From Neurospora crassa OR74A (Eukaryota > Ascomycota > Sordariomycetes > Sordariales > Sordariaceae), in the NCBI RefSeq assembly GCF_000182925.2, contig NC_026505.1:3100001-3164000 (forward strand): a stretch of DNA of 64,000 nt. Reading direction: 5' to 3'. Of this stretch, positions 1 to 9,839 are shown piece by piece; positions within the stretch are counted from its first letter, which is position 1; every line of letters starts with the position of its first letter. The position numbers and the translations under genes were made by a program. The notes beneath the pieces were generated by a model, which saw only the letters and a program-made list of their open reading frames with translations, searched no databases and was not told where the DNA came from.

Positions 1-1082
1 TCTTCATCCGGCCGGCCATGGAGGGCAAGCGTGTGCCTGGTAAGGTGGAAATTCACCAGAACGGTATTCGCTACCAGTCACCTCTCAGCACAACGCAACG
101 CGTGGATATCCTCTTTTCCAACGTTCGCCACCTTTTCTTCCAACCATGTCAGCACGAGTTGATTGTGATCATCCACATCCACCTCAAGGATCCCATTATC
201 ATTGGAAACAAGAAGAAGACGAAGGATGTCCAATTCTACAGGGAAGCCACCGACATCCAGTTCGACGAGACCGGCAATCGGAAGCGCAAGTATCGTTATG
301 GTGATGAGGATGAGTTCGAGGCTGAACAGGAGGAACGCCGGCGCCGCGCAGAGCTGGATCGCCTGTTCAAGTCGTTCGCGGAAAAGATTGCCGAGGCGGG
401 CCGCAACGAAGGCATTGAGGTGGACATGCCACTCCGCGACCTTGGTTTCAACGGTGTACCGTTCCGCAGTAACGTGTACATCCAGCCCACCACGGAGTGT
501 CTCATCCAGATCACCGAACCTCCATTCATGGTTATCACCCTTGAGGACATTGAAGTCGCACATCTGGAACGTGTTCAGTTTGGTCTCAAAAACTTTGATC
601 TGGTGTTTGTCTTCAAGGACTTCACGAGGCCACCATACCACATCAACACCATTCCTGTCGAGTCTTTGGAAGACGTCAAGGAGTTCCTTGACTCGTCTGA
701 CATTGCCTTCTCAGAGGGTCCTCTCAACCTCAACTGGGGTGTCATCATGAAAACGGTCACTGCCAATACCCACCAATTTTTCTTGGATGGTGGCTGGGGC
801 TTCCTGCAGAACGACAGCGACGACGACGAAGTGGAGGAGGAGGAAGAGGAGAGCGCCTTCGAAATTGACGAGAGCGAATTGGAGGACGCTTCCGAGTCTA
901 GCGAAGAGGATTCCGAATACGACTCCAACGCCTCGGAGGAGGCCAGCGATGAGGCGGAAGACAGCGAGGAGGAGGAGGGCGAGGATTGGGATGAGCTGGA
1001 GAGGAAGGCTAAGAAGCGTGACAGGGAGAGCGGCTTCGACGACGAGGAGGAACGTGCGGCACCCAAGAAGCGGAGAAAGTAG
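1..1082 (+). CDS. spt16: FACT histone chaperone large subunit Spt16, C-terminal part (5' end outside window)
   Basis: Spt16 pairs with Pob3 in FACT, the nuclear chaperone that loosens and rebuilds nucleosomes during transcription and replication. The frame is open from base 3, so the gene starts upstream; about 360 C-terminal residues are visible, roughly a third of the usual length of just over 1000. They include the end of the middle domain ([19 protein letters not shown]) and the second PH-like repeat ([19 protein letters not shown], then [13 protein letters not shown]). The protein ends in the family's hallmark acidic tail, runs of Asp/Glu/Ser from about base 800 to 1000, and closes with a basic KKRRK cluster. 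The stop is TAG at 1080-1082. The visible part has no intron. The 3' end faces cdc50. Confidence 0.95.
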   Translation, partial: FIRPAMEGKRVPGKVEIHQNGIRYQSPLSTTQRVDILFSNVRHLFFQPCQHELIVIIHIHLKDPIIIGNKKKTKDVQFYREATDIQFDETGNRKRKYRYGDEDEFEAEQEERRRRAELDRLFKSFAEKIAEAGRNEGIEVDMPLRDLGFNGVPFRSNVYIQPTTECLIQITEPPFMVITLEDIEVAHLERVQFGLKNFDLVFVFKDFTRPPYHINTIPVESLEDVKEFLDSSDIAFSEGPLNLNWGVIMKTVTANTHQFFLDGGWGFLQNDSDDDEVEEEEEESAFEIDESELEDASESSEEDSEYDSNASEEASDEAEDSEEEEGEDWDELERKAKKRDRESGFDDEEERAAPKKRRK

Positions 1083-1694
1083 ACTGATTAGACCCGGTCT
1101 TCGTTCGCTTGAGCTCTTCTCGCGATATGACAAGGTTAATCGGTTGACATTTATTTTCCTTGTGAGTTTGCATATCTTGGGAAAAGGGTTTCAAAATCGG
1201 GCCTGTGTACAAGTTTGGCTTTTTTTCAGACTTTCCCTTTTTTTCCTCTTTCCTATGTCGGCGTGGATTTGATTTTGCGCGGTCTTTTTTTCTCTCTTCC
1301 AATGGGCAAATTTGTCTGGCGTGCAAATGGGATATATTGTTTGGTACTGTAGTTGTATGAACATGGTAGGTAGTAGTAAACTACTTGTTTTACACAATCT
1401 GGCATGGTGAGTGATACCGTACTTTAATTGAAGTTGTCACAGGAAATGAAAATGAGCTTGTGGTTTTCTTTTTTAAAAAAATTGTGAGTAAATAATGAGA
1501 CCTACATCCCATGAAATGCATCTGTACTAAGTAGTGAAACGGAAACTATACCAAACCCAAGACGCCGTTCAGTTATTGATATCCCAAAAAGACTTGTGTA
1601 AGCGCGTGCTGAACTTCAAAACCCAGCGAAGTTTTTGGAAACAACAACAGGCAAAGCTCACAAAGAGCGGTTCCGTGTTGGATCAGGAATCCCG

Positions 1695-1729
<35 letters not shown>

Positions 1730-1948
1730 CTTCAAGTTGTCTGCTTCTCCTTACCCTTTCCGCCTCTTCTATCCCAATTCATGTTTCGACCAGCCAGCCA
1801 GCCCCCGTCCTAGCCTCATCCCGCAGGGTAAGAAGTTTCATCACATCCATCCAGCCATCCATCCATCTCACGGCGTAATTAGGGTCTAAATTATATCTTC
1901 GTTCTTTGTGTGTTTTGTCTTACTTGGTTCGAGTTCTGGTTGCTCGTT
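1083..1948. other. Intergenic region between converging spt16 and cdc50
   Basis: It should hold the two 3' UTRs. T-rich stretches lie near 1220-1290 and a T/A-rich stretch near 1466-1481. The only clear structure is the CT microsatellite listed separately and a short CCAT repeat near 1846-1866. No coding frame with gene-like content is visible. Confidence 0.6.
1697..1724. repeat. (CT)14 microsatellite
   Basis: Fourteen uninterrupted CT units lie in the gap between spt16 and cdc50. This is a simple repeat likely to vary in length between strains. The open frames across it are artefacts of the dinucleotide repeat. Confidence 0.95.
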
Positions 1949-3276
1949 TCACGTCGATCCAGCCTGAGCGGCCGAAGGCTGATTCCACGACAGGTACGAC
2001 GGGTCGCCCAGCTTACGAGGCTTCCATATGAAGAAAGACAAGACAAAGTAGATGTCAAGAATAAGGCAGATGCCGCCGACAATGAGGAATATTATCCCTG
2101 GCCAGATGTTGCGGGCGCCCATGGCGGTGATGGTGGTGAGCACGATGGACTTGTGTCCGTTGTAAACGGTGGTGTTGAAGTTGTCGACAATCTCAATCCG
2201 GTAGTTGCCCGCCTTCATGGCGTCGCGCTCGTTCTTGCGCACCAGCTTGTAAAAGTCGGGCGAGGCAGCGAGCATCATCCAGTTCTGGAAGTCGGCCCAG
2301 TTCTTGAGGTCGGGAAGCTTGGTGTCGTTTGTGTAGCCGTTGGGCCAGGCTGCCTCCCAGTTGGGTGGGGGCACGATATCGGCCCGCGAGTACTTCGTCT
2401 CGCCGTATAGGTCCTTCAATCCCTCCCAGCTGATGTCACCGGCCTTGTTGGACATGACGTAGTCGGTAGAGTTTTGCTCGTTGTAGGGGTTGGAGAAGGT
2501 GTCGTTGAACATGGAATTGGCCACCACGCCGCACGGGTAAATGACCTTTCCGCTTCCTCGAGGGTCGAGATCCAGGGGCTTGCAGGTCGAGCCGTCGATA
2601 ACATCCTTGGATACGGCATCGCCCAGAAGTTGCTTGGCGTTGAACGAGTTAACGTAGCGACGATGGTTCTGGTAGAAGTTGTCGAGATGGTAGTAGAAGC
2701 TGACGGGTGCCGGGAGTTCCTCGGGAATAGGGAATGAGATAACGCAAATGTTTCTTGGAGCCGTGATGCCGCTCCATTCGAAGGTTACGTTTTTCTCCTC
2801 AACATGCCATGTCGACATCTTCTTGGGGTCTAGGTTCGGATGGTCGGCCAGGGCTTTTGAGGTGAAGTGCGACTTGATGTTATCGGGTGGAATTGGTTTC
2901 CTTGTGTCATTTCCTCTGGGCGCATCTCTCAGACAATCTGTGTAGTCGATACTGATATCTCGAACCTAAAAAGATGGGTGGCATGGTCAGCGGCTGGTCG
3001 GACACTTTTTGCAGCAAGTGACAGGGGGCACAGAAAAGAACCGGGGGAAAGTACAGTGAAGGCGAGATATGTCAAGTAGGCGCCAAAGCCAAGATAGATG
3101 GCGGCGAGGACAGTAAAAATGGAGACGATAAGTTTGGGCGTGAGCACGCATTGCCAGGCGCGCATTCGTTGCTGGCGGAAAGCAGTGTTGGGTGGACGGT
3201 TCTTGGGAGCATCTGTCTCTGATGAGTTGCCGTCCTGGGAGCCATCGCGGCCGCCACGGCGACGGCGAGGTGCCAT
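1949..3276 (-). CDS. cdc50: Cdc50/LEM3-family flippase (P4-ATPase) beta subunit
   Basis: Family members bind P4-ATPases and are needed for their ER exit and for flipping phospholipids to the cytosolic leaflet. Two exons, 3276-3055 and 2965-1949, flank an 89-nt intron (donor GTACTT, acceptor TAG) at phase 0, giving 412 aa. The start ATG follows a short upstream region and opens a basic stretch (MAPRRRRGGR). The first membrane segment is at about residues 48-70; after the intron comes the conserved VRDISIDYTDC. A large lumenal loop with N-glycosylation sequons (NVTF, NSTD, NTTV) follows, and the second membrane segment (GIIFLIVGGICLILDIYFVL) lies near the C terminus. The two-membrane-span plan and Cys-containing loop are those of the family. 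Which P4-ATPase it serves cannot be told from sequence. Confidence 0.93.
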
Positions 3277-6200
3277 GTTATCGGATTATTCCAGCGACTA
3301 TTGTCGTCGCTAAAAGGTCGGAAAGATTCGAAGACCAGGAGAAGGGCGGGCGCTTGCGATGATGCAAGTGGAATTCAAGCCGTTTTGCAAAGTTGATGGA
3401 ACGGCGGCGCCAGGAACACACGCAACAGGGACAGAGTCTAAAGGTGGGCAATGGAATTGTCAACGAACAGTTTGAGTCGGGCGCTACAAGGACAGGACGG
3501 ACGGGCAAGTCCACTGCTGCACTCCATCGCTGCAATGGCTCGAGACCTGAGTGGGCAGTGGAACGCGGACCCGGACCCTTCGGCCTTCTGGGGCGTTGCA
3601 ACAATTCAAAATGGTCCGTGCCTTCCTCTTGGCAGGGAGGCTGTGAGTTTCCATTTCAGGGCTTGGTTGTCCGACGTCCGACTTCACACTCGGATATCAT
3701 CATCTGAGCACTCTCACGAGATGTCTCACGTGAGCGAGAGCTTGTCCAGGCCGCTCAACTGAGGGAACCGCTGAGGGCAGCACACGCACGGGCCATTCTC
3801 CGCTGCCCCGCGAATGCACGTCAACAGTCATTCAAAGAGGTGCTTCTTTAGAACACAACAACCTCCAGAATCGGGCACAGAGTGAGCTGCCAATCTCTAT
3901 ATGTGCCACCAACCTCTCGCGCTTCGTTTCACCTTTTTGCACAACGTTTCTGTTCTGCGACTTCAGATCCGTCTCACTATCTGGTACAAGAGTGATATAT
4001 CAGCTGTGTGTCTTGTGTTTACCGTTCGGCGCCCGGGTGGTATCTCGGCCTTTTGCATATCAGTATCTTGATTGCAACATCCTGTTCTAGGTCTCATCCG
4101 CTCCACTTGATCTGATGGGGTCGGGGACCAGTCAACCGGACACTACATACGCAACCAGCAGCGTTCACGCGCAGGTGATAGTAACAATTGTTCGTGCAAG
4201 ATTGACAGGCAAACCGTTAGAACCCTACACAAGCAACTTTCAGCACCACGACACAAAAGACTTCTTCGCCGTCGTGTGCGTGAAGCCTTGTGCATGTGTA
4301 GAACGAAGCATTGAGACAAAAACGGCTGCCGAACAGCATCGAGATCATCAATGAGGTACTGCGTAAAACTGATGAATAACGCCAAGTCTTCGGGGATGGT
4401 TGCCACCCGCAAAAAAAGAAGCTGTTTCTGGCTTCTCTAGTCGAGTTTGGCTCGCAAACGTTACGAAATGGCTGCCGAGATCTGCAAGAGAAGCCGAAGA
4501 AGAAGGACAGCATCAGACTCACACGTCAGACACCCGACGGGGGCGGATGGGTCAATGAGGTATTGAGGTTACAGCCAACCAGACTCTAGACCACATGTGT
4601 AACCCCGGCGACAGAACATCTGAATGGCAGGCAATGCGGGCAAGCTGGCACCAGAGAAAGAGAGCTGGCACACGCAAGATAGGCAATTGGACAGGGCACG
4701 CAGGGACACCAAAAGAAGCAAGGAAGAAGAAGGGGGGCAGTCGCATGAAGGCTCGTGCTTGTGTTTTCTAGAAGGATTCGACAGATTTGAGTCTGTGATC
4801 GTGCTTGACGGAACTTGTGGAGAAGCAACAAGGAGCACAAGAGAGGTGGGTCTTGCCCCCAGCAGGGAACGGAGGAGGGCATTGCCTTCATTGTTCCAGT
4901 TGTCTCGACCCTGTTGATAGTCAATCACTGACGTGGCTTCGAAAGATGTTTGTCGAATGATGGCTGACGAACATCAACGCGTGAAAAGATGAGGAGTTGA
5001 AGATTCAGCGCCGGCTGCTAAATCCAGAGTCAATTCCATGAGGTGGTTCTGGAAGGCTTCTGTAAGCCTTCTGTAAGCCTTCCCGTCTGTGACACGGTCC
5101 TAGGTACTTACCTTAACGGCCAAGCTGAGGCAATGGCCGGAAAGGGACATCGCAGAGAACCCTGCACGCCAGTACGGCAACGGTCGACCGTCCAGCACCT
5201 TGAGTTCACGACCCAGAACCCAGATAACGAGCGCAAACGGCATCACCCACCCCACCTGCCCGCCAAAACCTAGAGCTTCACCTCCTCCACATCACTCCCC
5301 TCATGCCAGCTTTCCTGCTCTCTGTGTTTCCGGCGCTTCTACTCTCGCCCTTTTAACAAAGACAGTAATAACCGAAGACTCCCTTGTCTCATTTGCCGTG
5401 TCGTGCTCAGCTCTCCAGTCCTCTGTTGTTATTGCCATTCCCCCTTCCATCATTTCCACCTCCACCCACACAGCTCCCCGCCGCCTGCTTCGTTCGGTCA
5501 ACACGCCTCGCCACAGCTGCCTTGCTTCTTTCTTGCGTCGCTACAAGGCAACTCCTCTGCAAGTGAGATCGCAATCGCAACCGCAATTGCTCTCGCGACA
5601 CCAGAATTCGGTCGCAACGAAGAAACCTACCCTCGTGCTGCGGTGTTTGCCGAACCGTCTTAGCCTTTATTCCCTGTCCACATTACAGCCTTGTCTGCTC
5701 TGCTTTCCCGGGCAGCCACGTATAAAGCATCTCGGGCTACGAGCTGGTCAAAGCATCCCAGCCTTTGCTCCCTTGCCATCGCCCATTCCGCAATCCCGCT
5801 CGTCCTTCATCATCCCGCCCGCGATCCTCTGAAACCTATCCATCCATCTCCGGCGTTCGCAACCACCGCAAGACTGTTGTCCGCGAGATTGCTTGCGACC
5901 TCAACCTCTCCATACCACCTATCCTACATCTGGTGATCCCTAGGTAAGTTCCCTAAATCTCTTCAGCCATGTCTCACCTTGTTTGCTCGATCAACATCGT
6001 TGTGCAATCGAACATCTTGTACCCGTGCGCTAGGTCGCATAGATTCGTAGTCAAACAGATCACATGGAGTGTGGATTACTGTCATCCCAAGACCGATCTC
6101 TTCTCTGCGTCATGCCATTCTGCCAATTTCGCAATTTCCCGTTCGGCAATTCCACTCTGATCCGATGTCAAGATCTATGCGGGTGATCATCCATGCTTGT

Positions 6201-6521
6201 TCTTTCGGTAATCAGGTGCTAATTTTGTAAAGTGCTTCCAGGCGCCAAAGATCTACCTTCCGACGCCCCGTGTTAAATTACAGACGCTCTGGTCCCTTGC
6301 GACCTTTCGATCTCCATCCGACCTTTGCTCGCGAATTATAAAATAAAGTTCGGGGACAAAACACTTCTGGATCCTTTTTCTCAGTTTCAGTAGGTAGTGT
6401 TCGGTCCAAGCTACAAGCATCTGCATATCTGATTCGAACATTTGTCTGATATAAGGCAACAGCTCTCAATTCAGCTCGACACACCTCACAAGATTCATCT
6501 GTTGGGATCAACGTCACCACA
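3277..6521. other. 3.2-kb divergent intergenic region upstream of cdc50 and mcb
   Basis: No convincing gene is seen; the open frames are short and have no recognisable content. From about 5250 to 5900 the + strand is rich in pyrimidines and TC-rich words, as expected for a transcribed 5' leader of mcb. A good donor (AG|GTAAGT at 5943) and a candidate acceptor (TTCCAG ending at 6240, with GTGCTAAT upstream) suggest a 5' UTR intron. An 11-bp direct repeat (CTTCTGTAAGC) occurs twice at 5057-5078. Short upstream ATGs occur in the leader. Confidence 0.5.
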
Positions 6522-7746
6522 ATGTCGAGCACAGGTTTCACCAGCCCTTTTGGGAACGCAAACCCGTTTGGCAGTTCAGGCAGATCTGAGTCTGGGCCAA
6601 TGCATAGGCTGGTTGAGGAAGACGAGAATGATACTATTACTTCGCCTACAACTCCCCATTTCGGCGTCAAGAACAACGCTGCGCCCGCTTTCTGGAACGG
6701 CTTTGGTGGCGATGCTCCGTCAGACATGCCCGTCCGGCGCCAACCTGATGACTTCCCTGCTCACTACAACTTGGGTCGCCGGACCTCCGTTTCGGCAGAA
6801 TCCCTGAAACCAGTCACGGATAACTCCGACAACTGGTCACCTCCTGTTCATCCAAAGACAGCAGAGCAACTTGAGCGTTTGAAGAAAGCCATCAGCGGCA
6901 ACTTTCTTTTCAACCACCTTGAGGACGACCAGAGTGCCCAAGTATTGGGTGCTTTGGTAGAGAAGCCGGTGCCTGCCAAAGGAATCAAGGTTAGTACCTG
7001 AAGCCACTGCAACTCTCTGTTTTGAGAAACACGGTTTTTCTAACGCTTTTTGGCAGGTGATCACTCAAGGCGATGCCGGTGATTATTTCTATGTGGTAGA
7101 GAAGGGAAGATTCGAGGTTTATGTCAACAGCACCGGCGCTCTTCAACCCGGCCCAGACGGCATGGGACAGAAGGTTGGCGAGATAGCGGAGGGTGGCTCT
7201 TTTGGCGAGCTTGCCCTCATGTACAACGCACCCCGTGCTGCTACTGTTGTCTCTGCTGAGCCCCAGTGCACACTATGGGCGCTTGATCGTGTCACCTTCC
7301 GACGAATTCTCATGGAATCGACCTTTTCTCGTCGTCGGATGTACGAGAGCTTTCTCGAAGAAGTGCCCATCCTCAAGACCCTCACGCCATATGAGCGGTC
7401 CAAGATTGCGGATGCTCTCGAAAGCCAGAAGTACCCGGCTGGCCATGAGATCATTCTTGAGGGTGACCCCGGCCACTCCTTCTTCCTGTTAGAGGCTGGC
7501 GAGGCGGCAGCGTTCAAGCGAGGAAACGATTCTCCAGTTAAGAACTACAAGAAGGGTGATTTCTTCGGTGAGCTTGCGCTGCTGAATGATGCCCCTCGCG
7601 CGGCCAGCGTCATCAGCCAAACTGAGGTCAAGGTTGCCAGGCTTGGCAAGAATGCTTTTCAAAGGTTGCTTGGTCCGATTGAAAGCATTTTGCGGAGGAC
7701 TAGGTACGTCGAAGCGGAAGAGGTGGATCCTTTGCAGGTGTCTTGA
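6522..7746 (+). CDS. mcb: cAMP-dependent protein kinase regulatory subunit
   Basis: It inhibits the PKA catalytic subunit and releases it when cAMP binds; in N. crassa this gene controls growth polarity. Exons 6522-6989 and 7057-7746, split by a 67-nt intron (AAG|GTTAGT to GGCAG), encode 385 aa, the size I recall for N. crassa MCB. The start is ATG in CACAATG. The inhibitor site RRTSV is at residues 86-90; Ser at the phosphoacceptor position makes it a type II-like, autophosphorylatable site. Two cyclic-nucleotide-binding domains follow, each with its phosphate-binding cassette: GSFGELALMYNAPRAATV and GDFFGELALLNDAPRAASV, both keeping the Glu and Arg that hold cAMP. The N-terminal docking region is fungal and short. 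A long upstream region suggests complex regulation. Confidence 0.97.
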
Positions 7747-8320
7747 GGAGACCAGAGTGCAAATTGAATTGTTATAGACTAAAATGGCTTTCTTTATCAC
7801 TGTTGGGTAAGGTCCGTTCTTTGGCCTGGGTTTGGGGTTCAAGACTTGCACACAGAAGTAGTTAGTAGTTGTTGTCGATGTTAGCTTTATTGCTGGTTAG
7901 GAAAGGCGTCTACTAGGTTCTAGTACAACATATACTGATATCATTCAATGTCGCCCATTTGTTCCCAGAACCGCGAAACGCAGGCTGTAGACTGGTCTTC
8001 CACCTGCTCGATACCATCTGGGTCTCTATTACCGAGTTTCATTGTGCTTATTGTGTTGTTTTGGTGTTGCCTCCCCTCTCATCCATTGTCTATCCCTCGG
8101 GGGATTCTTTGCAAATTAGGTACCTAGCAGTTCATTCCATGGTCCTTGTCGAGCTCATTCGTCGCCTATCGTGACACGCCCTCCTCTGATGCAGATTGAT
8201 GCTTCACTGAGCCTTTCTTTCCCCCATGTGTCTATACAGCCAGACACTTCGTACCTTGCCTGTAAACCCAGGACAAAACCAAAGCCACAAAATCTCCTCT
8301 CCATCTTGAATTACCACCCC
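7747..8320. other. Intergenic region between converging mcb and BCAS2 genes
   Basis: It should contain both 3' UTRs. No gene-like frame, RNA gene or notable repeat is seen. Confidence 0.55.
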
Positions 8321-9124
8321 CTACTCCATCCCCCTCCTAACCTCCAAAACCTGCCTTCTCAACCCCTCCACAGCCGCTTCCGTCTCCAACACCCTACCCA
8401 CGCCCTTCTTCCACGTATCCTCCAGTCCCAAGATCTCCGGTCCAACCTCGTCCTGCGCCTGCTTCCGCTGCAGCGTTACCAGATCAATCTCCCTCTTCGC
8501 CTCCGCCAATTCCTTTTCTATAGCCTTCAGCTCCCCCTCTAGCTGCCAGTTGCCAATCAGCCACGCGTTCTTGCCGTACGCGTCCAGCAAAGCTAGGTGC
8601 GCTCGCCGCTGCGCAACGTAGGCGTGGTCCGTGTAGGCTTTCCCAAGTAAAGAAGAAAGAAGGGTGGTGGCTTCGGAGCTGTCCATTCCTGCAAGTTCGG
8701 AGGCGGAGGGGATCTCGGGGAGGGAGGAGTAGCGGGCTAGGTCGAGGGCGGAGAGTTTTGGTGGCGGGGCTTGTTGTGTACCGTCGGGGTTGGCGGCTTG
8801 GACGTGGTGGGAGGCGATGCGGTCGAATTCGGATTCGAGGAGGGGGGTGATGTGGGACGAGGGCGTGAGTGGAGGGGGGAGAAGGGCGTGAAAGGGATCG
8901 TCGGGTTGGAGAGAGCGTTCGGCGGCTATGAGGGCTTCGGCGGCGGAGCGTTCGGAGGGGGTGGGTTCCGGGTCAATGTCTGTGATGGAGGAAAGGTTAG
9001 TAGTTGAGTTGATTGGGGGTGGGTGAGGTTGCGGTGAAGGAGCAGGAGAAGATCCCTTGGAGGGTTGTACAGTATGGTTGGACGTACATGGAAGGGATTC
9101 GTGGATTGTGGTTATTAGTGGCAT
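8321..9124 (-). CDS. cwf7: Pre-mRNA-splicing factor BCAS2/SPF27 (Cwf7-like), NineTeen complex
   Basis: BCAS2/SPF27 is a core helical subunit of the Prp19 (NineTeen) complex, which activates the spliceosome. Exons 9124-9088 and 8979-8321 encode 231 aa. The 108-nt intron (donor GTACGT, branch CTACTAAC, acceptor CACAG) is a multiple of three and has no stop, so the unspliced frame also reads through as 267 aa. Splicing restores the family N terminus, joining ESLPY to IDPEPTP. Downstream come SERSAAEALIAAE and the long C-terminal coiled coil with NWQLEGELKAIEKELAEAK, the most conserved part. The divergent neighbour is the ceramidase gene, about 715 bp away. Confidence 0.92.
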   Translation of the reverse strand: MPLITTIHESLPCTSNHTVQPSKGSSPAPSPQPHPPPINSTTNLSSITDIDPEPTPSERSAAEALIAAERSLQPDDPFHALLPPPLTPSSHITPLLESEFDRIASHHVQAANPDGTQQAPPPKLSALDLARYSSLPEIPSASELAGMDSSEATTLLSSLLGKAYTDHAYVAQRRAHLALLDAYGKNAWLIGNWQLEGELKAIEKELAEAKREIDLVTLQRKQAQDEVGPEILGLEDTWKKGVGRVLETEAAVEGLRRQVLEVRRGME

Positions 9125-9839
9125 TTTGGCGGTTTTTGTGATGCGCAGTTGTCGCTATCTTTTGGGAGATGAGTGTGGTGCTGATTTTGATGTGCTGTCC
9201 TTTCTAGGTTTGCTTCTTTGGCCGTGCTAGTCGGGTCACCGGTTTGTTCAATTGGGTTCCGTATGTAGTAGTTGGTAGTCTCGGGTACGGCGTAAAATCC
9301 GTTGGAATGCGACTGAGGGGATGGTTTGTAATGTGCGATATCGTGACCCTATGTTTGCGTTGCGATGCGATGCGATAGCGCGAAGGTGGCAGTCGCGATA
9401 ACACGAAAAATCGTTCCCCACCTCGTCCCGGAGTCGGGCTGAACAGCGGCAGGATCACTGTGCGCAAGACCCCCTGATTAACGGTGCTTGGCGGTGAGCT
9501 TCCCTGGCCTTAGAGCGCTGTTCTCGTTAATGGCACGGTGTGGTATCCGCTCTTCAGCTCCGCTAGTGGGTCCTATGACGACACAGCTGCTTTGGCGCCA
9601 AGCAACCTTGTTGGCTGGTCACCCGGCAGGCATTGTTTACTGTTAATCGTCCCGGGCTATCCAGAGGGCTGCTTGTGCCTGTCTTTGATTGTTTCCTGAC
9701 TATATAAGCGTTTGTAGTGTGTTCAACACGTCAGGGAGTAAAAGGCAAACACGGAACATCGTCTGCTTCATTTACTCTTTTTGCTGATGATAATTACATT
9801 CGAAAGTCACGGCTTTGTTATCGAGTAATCCACCGAGCG
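9125..9839. other. Divergent promoter region, BCAS2 / ceramidase
   Basis: This is 715 bp between two divergent start codons. It contains the TATA box listed separately for the ceramidase gene. A GC-rich stretch with no gene-like frame fills the rest. An in-frame GTG at 9717 is not a plausible eukaryotic start. Confidence 0.55.
9701..9708 (+). promoter_or_regulatory. TATA box of the ceramidase gene
   Basis: TATATAAG lies 139 bases upstream of the chosen ATG at 9840. It suits a transcription start near 9730 and argues against any coding start upstream of that. Confidence 0.6.

Noticed and set aside
9717-9839. N-terminal extension of the ceramidase frame
   Set aside because: It begins with GTG, not ATG, only about nine bases after the TATA box.
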